The notes beneath the pieces were generated by a model. It searched no databases, was not told where the DNA came from, and saw only the letters and a program-made list of their open reading frames with translations. 64,000 bases of DNA from assembly GCF_025766255.1 (NCBI RefSeq), contig NW_026516674.1, forward strand, positions 496,001 through 560,000. Direction: 5' to 3'. This DNA is from Zychaea mexicana. Lineage: Eukaryota; Mucoromycota; Mucoromycetes; Mucorales; Lichtheimiaceae. Shown piece by piece: positions 11,071 to 23,600 of this stretch (position 1 is the stretch's first letter; each line of letters starts with the position of its first letter). The position numbers and the translations under genes were made by a program.

Positions 11071-12952
11071 GACGTGAAGTTGTGAAAGAGGGATTCCTGA
11101 CGTTACCACACTCAAAAAAAATTTTTTTTCTTTGCCTAGCCTTGCGGAACGAAAAAAAAAAAAGCGGAACAGCACCAGTCTGATTCCGCAGTAGTACAAA
11201 CGTGCCCAACAGTTTGCCACTCTCAAGACGTGCATGATTCATTGATACCTGAGCATATAGTAACAAGGCCGAGACATAATACGGGTTTTATTTAAAAGTG
11301 TACTTTACTCTGATTTCACAAGAGCCACACTTGCTCTCTATGGTAATAAGCTGTACGTAGCAGCTCGTGTAGGTTGTGGTGCTCTTAAGAGCAGCAAAAT
11401 AATTATCTAACGGTTAAAAAGATGTATATTTACGCACCTCTAGCATAATATTAACACTATCATTCTTAGTGTGATGTTAAGACTTTTCCGACGCACCGAA
11501 CTACAGCATACAGGCTGAATTAAAGACCTGAGTATTCAACATTATAGGCTTATAAATCAATGGATTTGTCAGGTTTAGTACATATCAATACTGTACCTTG
11601 CTCGCAAATGTTTGGAGAAGGATTGTTTAATGCGTGAGACTGTGTATGCTATGATATTACTCTTGTTGAGTAGCCAAACACTCTTTCTATGACCTTGTGA
11701 CTCAGGTCACTCTATTGCAGGCTAATATCCCTTACATAGTAGTAGCAACGAACGGGTTGATACTCGAATGTTAATCGCCCTAAAAAGGCACGAGTTTCCA
11801 TCGCTATTGGTTTTGGATGCTTAGTATGATAGGTGTAAAGCTGGGCCAAACCTTGTAGTTAGTAGTAATTGGTAACAAGTGTGACACCACAGTGTATGCT
11901 TAGTAAGTACTTTCTATTCGATGATGCTTTCCGGTCTGAGCATTGGTGTATACAGCGACAATTCTTTATTCAAAGTGGTGGGAACTGATAGACAAGTGGT
12001 TAACCAGCCATTTCATCAGATACGAGATAACTCAGGTGGTGCATCGTATTGATAATTGCAAACACTCAGTACAGTCTTTATTATACTAGCATCAACAAGT
12101 CCCAAATGTAGTTATTTCATCCCACTTTTGTTGAATATGAACGATAGATGCCAATGAATTAATAAATCCACCCTAAACAAACTAAAATAAAATGACACAC
12201 GCAAACTAGCTTTCTGTAAAAAATAATGTGCAATGGACCAGAGCTTTGTATGATATATTGGGTAATTTTCATTTATAACGGAAAAGTTTTAATTATATAT
12301 GCGCGTTTAAAAGAATAATGAAAAAAAAAGGTTTCTATCAAGATAGAGACAGACGAGATAATAGAAAAAGGGAAAAAAAAGGAAAGAATTAATGCAAAGT
12401 GGTATAAACTGAACTGGAAAGTTTCTTGCAACTTTACATGACAAGGAGAAGAAGAAGAAAGAAGCACTATACATATTTTCGGTGGTAAAGCCGAAAAAAT
12501 AAAAGGAGGTGATAAAAAAAAGCGGGGGAATAAAGGGCGGAAAAAAAATGACACAAAAGGGGGGGAAAGGTGTTTTGGAATACTAAGAAAAACGGTATTA
12601 TAAAAAGAGAAAAAGAAATGCCTTTGTTCGAAACGGGATGAATTATGCAATAAAGGTGCCCTAGAACTTTCGCTTTTGGGCTGCAGAAAAAGGAGGTTGG
12701 GCGGTTTGGAGTAAAGGAAAGACACAGAGAAAGAGAAAGAGAAAGAGAGAGAGAGCGAGAGCGTAAGCGAAAGCAAAGAAAATAGATTTAGGAGTAAAGA
12801 TGATAGATAGGAGAAGTGTGTGAGTGGATAAGTATATATGTATAGAGTGTAGTATGCGGGAAGGGATATCCTGCGTGTATTGCTCTTTTGGCGCTCTCGG
12901 TTACAACTTTCTTTTTTATGCTGCTGCTGCTGCTGCTGCTGCTGGTCTCTCC
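11071..12952. other. Intergenic region, AT-rich, no gene recognised
   Basis: This 1.9-kb gap separates the EF-1 beta start from the PMC1 stop. The first 200 bp, with A/T runs, should hold the EF-1 beta promoter. From about 12300 to 12780 the + strand is almost purely purine, giving a low-complexity Ser/Phe/Leu open frame on the other strand that is not a gene. A (CTG)n run at 12919-12945 lies just beyond the PMC1 stop and would be in its 3' UTR. No RNA gene was seen. Confidence 0.5.
12919..12945. repeat. (CTG)n microsatellite in the PMC1 3' UTR
   Basis: About nine CTG units lie just downstream of the Ca2+ ATPase stop codon on its transcribed strand (CAG in the mRNA). Confidence 0.9.
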
Positions 12953-15900
12953 TTAATCGTTGCTACGGAATGATCTTGATGTGTACGAGTATTGCGTGTT
13001 CTGATTTTCATTTTCGTGATCCGGGGGCACCCATCCAGTTGAAGGAGCCGTGGCCACGAGGCTAGGAAGCATCACAGATGCAGCAAGTGCTCCCTGCTGC
13101 TTTGATGAGGGCTGGGTGGTTTCTTCGGAATGCTTCATGGACTGGATGCCCTGCTGGACGTCATCGTATGTGTTGCTCCACGACATGCGCTCGTTACCAG
13201 CCATGTACATGGATGGCACCTTTTGCGAATGACCGAGGTATCGCTCACGGGTAGTCGACTTGAAGAGGACAAAGGCAAACAGGTTGTCCGGAATAAGACG
13301 GATTACAACGCCAATGGGCAGAGCGAGAAGACCGACAAGGACGGAAATGGCCCAGTGGATGCCGTCAATTCGGACAACCTGGAATGCAGCGCCGCCAAAG
13401 TTGACGATAAGTGCTTGACCGGCGACACAAATGATAAAGATAATAACAAAGAACTTGTTGGCAAATATGTTGGTGAAAACATTGAGCTGGCTGTCGATGC
13501 GTCGGCAGCTAGTAGTAACACGGAATAGTGATTAATAACTAGCATTTGTAAAAATGAAAATGAAATAAATTTAAAATACTTACTTGATTTCGTTAAAGAT
13601 CTGGCAAAAGACAAAGGTGTTGAACACCACAGTTTGCAAGACAGGACTTTCGGTATCATACTCGAGAACGTTGCTGTAGAGCAAGACTACGGTTACCACA
13701 ATCTGGAAGATAGCTTGACCAAAAATCATCTTCCACATCTTGAAAGTGATCAAAGGTGCTGAGCGAGGTTCAGGTGCACGTTCCAAAAGTTCTTGTGTGG
13801 GAGGATCGGTAGCAAGGGCCAAAGCAGCGAATGTGTCCATGATCAGGTTGACCCACAAAAGCTGGACAGCCGTGAGGACAGACTTTTGGTTTGTACTGAT
13901 GACCGAGGACAAGAAGGTAGTAACAACGGCAGTAATGTTGACAGTCAGTTGGAATTGCAAGAACTTCTTGACAGCGTCGTTGACACAGCGACCCCAGCTG
14001 ATGGCCTTGACGATACTAGAAAAGTTGTCGTCCATCAAGATAATACTGGAGGCTTCCTTGGCAACTTCGGTACCGGCAATACCCATGGAGAAACCGACAT
14101 CGGCAGACTTGAGTGCAGGACCATCGTTGGTACCGTCACCAGTGACAGCGACAATGTCACCGAGATCGCGCAAGCGAGTGACCAGAATACGTTTGTCTTC
14201 GGGACTCGAGCGGGCCAGGACTTGCAGACGAGGAAGAATGGCGTCCATTTCAGCAGGTGGCAAGTTTCGGAATGTGGGACCTTCCATGACAACGCCACCG
14301 GTTGTGTAGATACCGCATTGCTTAGCAATGGCCTTGGCTGTTACCAAGTTGTCACCGGTAACCATGCGAACGAATACACCGGCGCTTTGGCAGGCCTTGA
14401 CAGCTTCTGTGACGCCATCGCGCAGAGGATCTTCGATACCAACGATACCCAAAAGGGTTACTCCCTTGTCGTGGACAATGTCTTCATACGGGACTTCGGC
14501 TGCTTCGCCGTCCGCATCGGGCATGGGGCTGCTAGCAGACTGTGGGGGCCATTGCTCAAAGTCGCGGTAACCGATACCGAGCGTACGCAGACTGCGAGAG
14601 GCGTAGCTCTGGATAATACGCTCAAGACGGGTGTTATCTTCCTGAGTCAAGCTGCGTGTTCGGACATCATAATCATGCGTGGCGGACTTGTAGTTGCTCT
14701 GCTGCAAGGTGACAATCTGGTTACAGTTCTGCAAAAGGATTTCAGAAGCGCCCTTGATGTGGACTCGGTAGATCGTGCGCTTGGGATCGTCTGGGTGAGG
14801 GACACGAACAACGGTGGCCATGGCCTTGCGCTCAGAGCTGAAAGGGAAGGCGTGCTCGACGGGATGGTTGTTGCGGATGGTATCGTAGTGATCCGATCCA
14901 ACGTCACGCGAAAAGGCGAGCAGGGCGGTTTCGGTCTTGTTGCCCACAAAGACATCGTTGCCGTTCTCGTCTTTGCCTTCAAATGCAGAAGAGTTGACGG
15001 CAATGGATTGGTTGAGCATGTTCAGTACCTGCTTGGGTACCTTTTCAGCCACCTGGCTAATGTCAGACAGATCAGTGCGGTCAGAGGGAGCGTTCTTGAG
15101 GAAGCGGAACGAGCATCCCAAGGTGCCGGCGACGACAGCCATCTTGTTTTGTGTCAATGTGCCGGTCTTGTCAGAGCAGACGGTGGTAGCATTGCCCATG
15201 GTCTCGCAAGCTGCAAGCACACGCACCAAGTTGTTGTCTTTGAGCATGCGCTGAGTTGCATAAGCAAGGGCTAACGTTGAGAGACAGAGAGGGGAAGATA
15301 AAAAAAGTTAGTGTCACATTGAAAAAGCTCTATTGTTGGTCTTTGCGTTGCGTTGCACAAGCCATCAACAACTCACCAAGTGTAACAGCCAACGGCAAGC
15401 CTTCAGGAACAGCGACGACGACAATGGTGACAACGACGATGAGAATCTTCATGATATCCATAACGATATCGGTTGCCTGGTCGGGCACACCGTCCTTCCA
15501 AGTGACAAAGTAGCGGATAAGCAAGACGATAAGCATGAGCAAACCGACTGCTGAGCCAAGCTTGGCAATCATTTCGGCAAGGTAGTTGAGCTTTTCCTGG
15601 AGTGGGGTGCTTTCGGGTTCTGAGCGCAAGGCCATCATGGTACGGCCATAGTACGAGTTGGTACCGACACAAGTGACAAGATATGTGCAGACGCCTTCGA
15701 GCACTTTGCCACCCGAAAGGATGAAAGGATCCGTGTTGGCCTTGTGCTCGCCTCCTGCAGGAGCAGCTGGTTTCTTCAGATCGGAGCCACCGGCGTAGTC
15801 GTTGTTGGCGCCTTGCATTTGACGGTAGCAGGTTTCCCAGTTCTGCTTGCGGACGGCGTCAGATTCACCCGTAGCGGCAGACTCGTCACACTTGAGGTTG

Positions 15901-17207
15901 TGGCCTTCAATAAAGACACCATCGACAGCGACAATGTCTCCTGGTTCAAGATGCAGAATATCACCGACTTGGACATCGCGGACAGAGATCATGCCAATGA
16001 CGCCTTCACGTGTAGCCTTGTTGTTTTAAATGACATAATATTTCGTAAGATTAGTATAGCTGTTATTACTACTACTTGAAGCATTTGCATTTCAACACAG
16101 AAAGAGAGAATGAAAGAAAATAGGGGGGGAGCTGCATGATTAGGGTTCTTTTTACCTTGACGACACGATCTTCTTTCTTTGCGTTGAGCTTGCGGAACTG
16201 GCGTTCCTTTTGAAAGTCGTTGACGGAACCGACCATAACGACGAGAAGTACAGCAACAATGATAGCGACACCTTCGACCCACTTGACACCGGGTATCCGG
16301 TTGCCCATGGCATCGTATTCTGGGACAGCAATGTCTTCATAGAGACCGACACCCAAAGAGACAATGGCAGCGACAGTAAGAAGGATCTATAGATAGATGC
16401 AAGCGACAATATATCAGCATGTCTGTCAGTTTGCATTGCATCAAGTAAACAAACAAATAAAACGATCCCTCTCTCTCCTTTCTAAATTAAAAAGAGAGGG
16501 AAACAACTAGCGCTCTTTGTTTTTGTAATTACCAGAGTTTTATCTTGGAAGGCCATCCACATCAGCTGGAAGATGCTTTTGGACTTGACGTCTGGTAATA
16601 AGTTTGCGCCAAACACATTGACGCGTTGTGGGAAAGCCGTGGTAGGCTCTGTTCGAGTGGCGCCGGTGGCAGTGCTCAAGACGGTCATGGAACGAGCGCG
16701 CGGTCGAGGCTCTGGCGGCTCAGACGGCGAGTCTGCTGCATTACGACTCAAGGGCATCACATCGTTTAAGGTGACAGGCGTCTGTATTTTAGTGTTAGGG
16801 ACCAAGCCAGTCTGCAGATCGACGTGCAGACCCTTTGCGACGCCGTCAAGACCACCATAACTGTAGAGCAGCGGCAAGTTTTTGGGATCCATCAGAGCGG
16901 AGAGCTGATCGGGGGTGAAAGCAAAGAGATTGGATGGGTCGTTGTGTGGCGTGAGGTGGTCGCGCAGATCAATCTTGACACTGTCGTCTAACGGTGGTGG
17001 TGGCTGTTTTGGTGATGCTCCACCAGGGTAGCTGGAGGATTTTTCTTCTGCTTCTTCATGGAGGGCGGATGGAATGGGAGTATTAGCGGAGGGTGTTGGA
17101 ATAAGAGTGGGGTCTTCGCTTATGAGAACATTCTGTCTGACTGAAATGGAGGACAGATGCCGAACTTCTGATTGCGGTGATGGCGGTGAATTGTCATTGG
17201 ACGCCAT
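12953..17207 (-). CDS. PMC1: PMC1-type P-type Ca2+ ATPase (vacuolar/plasma membrane)
   Basis: It pumps Ca2+ out of the cytosol, in fungi mostly into the vacuole. Exons read downward: 17207-16533, 16386-16156, 16016-15377, 15270-13584, 13508-12953 (3789 nt, 1262 aa). A Ser/Pro-rich cytosolic N-terminus of about 220 residues comes first. Then come TM1-2, the actuator loop with TGES (DESAATGESD), and TM4 with the Ca2+-site motif VPEGLPLAV. The phosphorylation site is CSDKTGTLTQNKM with Asp549, followed by the nucleotide domain and hinge (TGDGTNDGPAL). The C-terminal helices include NLIMDTFAALALAT and FNEINCRRIDSQLNVF. The tail of about 80 residues is Ser/Gln-rich and shows no obvious calmodulin-binding helix. 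The gene diverges from the myosin light chain gene across a 2.5-kb gap. Confidence 0.96.
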
Positions 17208-19684
17208 CGTCTTTATACTGTTACTATAAGAGTAATGTGGGTGATGGTGGTTTTTTTGGAAAGGGTGGCCGGTTCAAGAAGAAAAACGAAAAAGACGAAG
17301 GGTTGCAGACGTTTCTTTTATCTTTTTAAAGGAGTTATTTGCTCGCAACTCACATAACGCATACACTCTCACATAACGCATACATACATACACACACTCG
17401 GCCAGCACCACTACAGCTAAGGCTCGTGCAACTGTCTCGGACGCAAGTAGAGTTTGGGGGGAGGGGAATGATGATGATGATGATGATGAGTATAGTTGCT
17501 GGACTGCCGGTACCCCCGGCCTGGAGTTGGGGGGGGGTGTGTGGAGGGAGGGAGTTGAGAGGAGCCAAAGAGGATGGAACTATAAGAAGAGGGAAGAGAC
17601 GGGATAAGCGTGGGGGAGGGAAGGGGAGATGATTGTCCTAGAGCAGGACAAGGGATTAGAAGAGGCGCAGAAAGGGGGGGCAAAAGCGAAAAAAGAAAAG
17701 AGAGTCGAGCTGCATTGGAAGAGAAAGTTAGGGGTGTGGGGGTGGAAGGAAGGAAGGTAGACAAAGTGCCATCATCATCGGCAGCAGCAGCAGCCAGCAG
17801 CCAGCAGCAACAACACCACCACCGCCGCCAACATCCCATCCACACAAAGATTTTGGCCGCCTGAACTTATTGGAAGTTTCCTTGCATTCGGCAGCTCACG
17901 CACGTCGACGCAACCAACCGAAGATTTTCTTTTTGGGGCTGGTTGCATGAACTAAGCTTCTTCTTCTTCATCGTCGTCGTCATGAGCCCATTCTTGATTT
18001 CGACAGCTCAACTAACTGTGTCATTTGGCCAGCCATATCATATTGCTACGACGAGATCACTTAGCACCTGCTATGTGGCATCTACTAGCATCATTTGCAG
18101 AGAAGCGTCAAGGTAGAGTAGACAAAGGAATTTCTGGAAATATGCTTTTCGCATATTCCCTTTAGTAGCGATGCGCCTTCTTCCTCTCTCTCTCTCTCTC
18201 TCTATCATATGGCCTCAAGGTTTTAGTTTTGAGTTGCTCTATGCCGCCATCCAATAGATAGGTAGGCTAAAACCAGAGAGAGAGTAAAAAAAAAAAGGCG
18301 GATATGGCTGCATGTGGCAGAGATACTTGGCTGCCATCCATTCCATCACCGCCGCCCAAAACAAGCGGCTCACACTCTCCACGGCACCAAGGGGGGGGCG
18401 GTTTTCCATAAGGTCTCCTTAATCATCATGTTTGGGGGCGCAAAGGGATTAAGAAAGGACTTTCCACAGTGATAGATTCTCTCTATGCCAGTAAGGGTAT
18501 CACAGTAGTTAGTGCTAACTACTTTAATGATGTTGAAGACCGGGATTAATCGTTTTTTTTTCCCTTTCCAATCGTTGCTTAATGCGATAACATGTCGCCG
18601 AGCAACAGGGACTCACAGCAAGAGGTACACTAAACTCCCCTTCTTCCTCTTGTTCCTTTCTTTCTTTACGAACGGCGATCACCGCCTTAAGTTTCGTAAA
18701 CGCCTTTCGCTTTCTCGCTTATGCAGAGCGATAAGCTGCAGGTGCTCTCCAATCGAAGCAATAGTATCGTCATATCAACACAGCAGCAGCAGCAGCAGCA
18801 GCAGCATCCGATTTCCCCTTCCTTCTTGTTGTTGTTGTTGTTGTTGTTGCTGTTGTTGTCGCGGTTATTTCTTCCTCTTGCACTGTAAATCTCAGAGGGA
18901 TCGACCGGCTTTTTTGCGACGTGGCAAAGCTATAATGACGGATCACAAATAAAATGTATTAAAAGCGAGACACATAACGCGCATATAATACACATTATAC
19001 TACTACTAATCAAACTTTTTTCCTCCCCTTGCTTCCCCTTCTCTCCATTGCTTCTTTAGTACGATGTACATGCAGCATACAGTGCTCTCTCTCGTGTGTG
19101 TGTGTGTTTTATGGTCCATCTCTCACACTCTCTCTCAGGGCAACACATCATATAATATGTGGATGATGGAACACAACTTGAAACCGCCCATTTTATTTAC
19201 ACATCCGTATGATCAACATCTTTAATCATGTTACACGCACAGAGGATTTGCCATTGGAGAAATACTTTCCCCATATAGACTTTTTTGCCCTTTCTGCGGG
19301 ACGTGTACCAGGCAGCCTAGTGTATCGCGTGCGGAATTCCAAACTGTCCCAATTTGGGATTCGATATTGACAAAAACAGCATGAATGAAAGCATTCTCTC
19401 TTAATAGCAATACAATAACATTCGTCAATTCTTGAACAAAGAAAGGAACTAATGGATTCTGTGTATTGTGCTCGATAGCATTCCTACCTTCTTTCTCTCT
19501 ATCTCCCCTCTTCTTACACACACTCTCTCAATTTCTTTCTTCTCTTCTCCACTCCATTGTGTGTTGAAAGACGTGTCATCGTTAACTTTACCGGCTCTAC
19601 TTTATAACATCAGTTCCTCTCCAACCACCTCCACTAACACCCCCTCCCCCCAAAATAAAAGAAGCCACACGACCCATCTTCATC
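17208..19684. other. Divergent promoter region of PMC1 and myosin light chain, rich in simple repeats
   Basis: No gene is recognised in this 2.5 kb. Microsatellites are frequent: (GAT)n at 17467-17489, (CT)n at 18184-18204, (CAG)n at 18780-18806, (GTT)n at 18829-18853 and (GT)n at 19096-19109. G-rich blocks occur at 17456-17560 and 17600-17700. Pyrimidine-rich DNA just before 19685 is typical of a fungal promoter or 5' UTR. Confidence 0.55.
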
Positions 19685-20649
19685 ATGGCACCCGTAAGTT
19701 TTGTTTTCAAGAGAATGTTCTGCCGTACACACACATAACATATCCGCGTATATACTCATCTCCGCTGTTCATGTAACCCTGGGGAAAATAACCAACCAAC
19801 CAACCAACCAACCAACCGGCCCCTTCATCATCATAATCAACAAAACCAAACTGCAATATTGAAAAATAGGTACCTCGAAAAACAAGACAGCGAAACCCAC
19901 GACAAAACTCAAACGTGTTTGCCACGATTGACAAACAGCAGTTGGAAGAGTTAAATCAAGCATTTCAGCTGATGGACGTCAACGAAGATGGTGTCGTGGA
20001 TGCCGAGGACTTGGAGACCATCTTTGAACATCTCGGTAAACAACATACTTACTCCTCTTCCCCTCTTTTCCCTCCCAGCCTACTAAACACACCCCGCGCG
20101 CGCTCTTTCATCCTTTTGTCTTTATCTGCTACATGAGAAGAAACGGGAATTAGGTCATATAGAATTTCTCACGCAATAACAACATCTTTTATTTCACAGG
20201 ACAACCCGCGACTCCTGACCAGATCGAAAAGATGATGAGCGAGGCTCCCTCCGGCTCATCTCATATCAACTTTATGGTATTCCTGACCATGATGGCAGAT
20301 AAGCTGACTGGCACCGATCCAGAACAGGTGATCATAAAAGCTTTTGCTGCATTTGACGACGACGGCAAGGGTGAAATCAATGCAGATTACTTGCGAGAAT
20401 GCATGACGACCATGGGTGACCGTTTCACAGATGAAGAGGTATTGAAAAAAGAGCAGTTTTAAGATAAAGTGGATCGATTATGTCCACAATCCCATTTGAT
20501 TCAATAATAGGTTACTAAGACGTGTCTGTTGTTGTCATTCCCCCCCTCCCCTCAAATAGGTCGATATCATGTTCAAAGGAGCTGCAATAGATGAACAAGG
20601 GAATTTTGACTATAAGGACTTTGTAAGAGTCCTCAAACATGGAGAATAA
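19685..20649 (+). CDS. Myosin II regulatory light chain
   Basis: This EF-hand light chain binds the neck of type II myosin and acts in the cytokinetic ring. Exons: 19685-19693, 19870-20035, 20200-20438, 20560-20649 (504 nt, 167 aa). The first exon encodes only Met-Ala-Pro. A basic N-terminus leads to [11 protein letters not shown], where Ser17 aligns with Ser19 of animal light chains, the myosin light-chain kinase site; the adjacent Thr18 of animals is Asn here. The first EF-hand ([14 protein letters not shown]) keeps the calcium-ligand pattern. The second half has [14 protein letters not shown] and a degenerate last hand ([12 protein letters not shown]), as is usual. The C-terminus KHGE is family-like. 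The protein is complete and of normal length. Confidence 0.94.
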
Positions 20650-23600
20650 ATAATGAAAGGGAATAATTCTCCTAAGTGTGTGTGTACATACTGCATAATA
20701 TGCAATCAACTTTTTACTGGCATTGAAATCTAATGGTCAGTAGTAAATCCATACCATCTTGTGGTATTGTGTTGTCCGAATTAGAATTTTCCAAGCATCC
20801 ATTATAATGTGATTTTCACATTTCCATACTCAGCTTTTGCTTTCTTTTACAGACACCGCAGGTTATGCTTTGGGTGTGTGTTGTGCATAGTGCTTGCATA
20901 AGTATTGCAGCAGTAGTAATGGACTGATTTGCTCTCCATAATCATCATCATCATCATCATCATCACCTGGTTCATTTGATAACGCCCAGCATAGTGAAGA
21001 ATACGCACAAGGGAACATTATGTAATGATAATGATGATCATGATGGTTTCAGGGCGATTAATACTGTTCCCCCCACTCCCCCGATGAATTTATCCATCTA
21101 GTCGTTTTTCAAGATCTACATACTACTAGCTGTACATATTATTGCGACGAACTTCGAGACCTTCTCCTTTTGCTTTTTCGGGCTGTCAATGCTGCATAAC
21201 AATGCAAAGACAAATCTGTTGATAAACGGCATACACAACAAGCCTGCTCCCTAAAACAATACGGGTTATTTTACAACCTTTTGTAAAAAAAAAAAAGCTA
21301 TAAAAAGAACTAAAAAAGAAACATAACATAACAAAGACGTGTGGTCGGGCGTTTTAACATGTATAAACAGAAAAGCAGCTCAGCGCAGCATTCATAAGAG
21401 CGCCTTGTAATACCTGTAATATCTTATGCCGCATCTTCTTCAGGCTTATTTATATTATGCATTTTCGATTGTATAGGCTTAGCACATAAATAATTCTAGT
21501 GATCTATTAGTAAACGGTGCTTTTTGTTATCATTTGGTTACATAAGCACTAAGCATTCTAGGAGACCCTCGTGGTGTTTGTACGATGATGATGCTTTGGT
21601 AAAAAAAAAATGGGAATAACATGTGCTGTTGTACATGGCTATTTCAAAGTTGTCGATGCTGCTATGACCACAACACTCAGCCGCGCCATTGCAACAGAAG
21701 CAGCAAATCTGATATTATAATTTATGATGTTACCGTGGCGGAACGGGTTGCCATCGCATCATATACATAGCGACAACTTTAATACGCCCCGATGGAATCC
21801 ATAGTTACCATGTAAGTTGTATGTTGATCATCATTGCCCAAGGGAAGGATGTGGCGGCATTTGCTATATGTAAATATCTGGGGGGAGGGGTTCTGGGGGT
21901 TGGGGCGAAAAGGGATGTTCAGGGATAAGGTGGTACAGACCTGTGTTACTCCAAATCTGTCAAGATATAAATGAATTCCACGAGATCACAAACAAATGAT
22001 GTGCCCAAATACTGGATGCAAAGAAGGCGACACAAAGTGGGAAATACTATATCTTGCTAACAACTGATATATCGTGTGTCTATACCGAAACTCGTCCTAT
22101 CTTATACGCTCATCGGAAGTATAACTGGGCTGACTTACTATTTGAATGTTATGCCGCCATGCGTATCTAGGTACGGATCTACCTTTCTGATACGTGCATG
22201 TCATAGGCAATTGGAAGCCGCTCCCTTTTCCTCAATGACTTTTTTTTTGGGGGGGGGGAAATATGTAAACACATCGCACCTTCTATGTAATGCGCGATAT
22301 GCTTCTCTATTTTTGGCAGGTACGTCAGCTTTCTTCTTGGGGGGGGTATCGAGGGCTGGAGGAATGGGGCTATACGGAAAGAATCTAAGGAAAGGGCGAA
22401 AAAAAAAAACTTAAACTTTTCTTTCTATGCATTATAGTAGTAGTAGTAGTAGTGGTGGTGGCGGTGGTGGTGATAGTAAAGTATAGTGTATATATTGCGA
22501 GAATGACATTATACATAACATTTTGTAAAGAGTGAATAAACTTTGGGTAGCTCACATATTACTCCTGAATATGTATCAATTAAGAACGAACGAGGCGAAG
22601 TTCTGGCTTCTTTCTTTTTGTTTCTACACTATGAATCCACTGATCACTACAACACAGACAACTCTGAACGGAGAGAAATTCGTTATGATCAAAACAGATG
22701 CAAATGTTTTGTAGTACATGATCTAATAGAAAAGAGGCGCGGTAGAAATAGGATGATTTGCTATGGACAGAGATGAAGAACAAGGATAAACGCTAGACCG
22801 CAAATGCATAAACAAGGCTGTAATGAATTTTCGCCACAGGTAAAGATATACTCAGCGGCATCAACAAAACATTGATATTGCCGTTTTTCGACAAGACTAC
22901 TACTACGAAAACTCAAAACTAAGCTTCTTTTTTTTTTTTAAGGAGTACAAGCAGCATGCCGATTACGTATACATATATACTGCTCATGATAGCATAACCA
23001 TTTCCTATACACTCTCTGACTCTCAGCGCAACTTAGTTGTATGCTATGAATCTTTTTATAAAAAAAAAAGACTTGCAGCGGTAACAAAAATTCGACACCC
23101 GCATTAACGCAGTTCTATTCCTGCTGCAGCCTGCCCCATCAACGTCGGTTCGTTCTTTTTATGCTGTGCTCATAATAAGCAGAAGCTATCTTCTTGCATT
23201 TAGTTTCTTCTTTATTTGCGGAAAGGGGATCTTTATTCCGTTTTCCCGTGATCAACCTAATAACAAAGTCTGCTATGAAGCCCTTGTTGGCTCGAACGAA
23301 CGGAGCCGATGGAACGCACAATATATATATGCTTAGCTCCCGCAGGTGGAGACTTGATTAGACTAAATGAAAAGTATAGGAGGAGATACTTTTGCTTGTT
23401 CGACACAAATATTCATCCAGATATTACCCTTTGTGCTACGAACACCTGTACATTGTTGTTCCTTTTTAAGAAATGCATACGCTTTTGCTTAAAAAGTATT
23501 AAAGACATAATTCCTCTTGAATCAACAGTACTGGTTTGCAACCTTCGAAAATGGTAAAAGATGAATTTTTATTTGGATGTGTCTGTGCATACCTTAAATT

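Noticed and set aside
12273..12776. 167-codon minus-strand open frame upstream of EF-1 beta
   Set aside because: It is a Ser/Leu/Phe low-complexity product of a long purine run, with no domain.
13793..15274. 493-codon open frame antisense to the Ca2+ ATPase
   Set aside because: It is the exact antisense of the conserved catalytic region, has no family features and arises from codon bias of the real gene.
17417..17845. 142-codon minus-strand frame rich in Pro/Ser/Cys
   Set aside because: Made of microsatellites and G-rich DNA; no domain.
22076..22414. 112-codon frame with some hydrophobic residues
   Set aside because: No start context, no family resemblance, and runs of G and T explain the Gly/Phe content.
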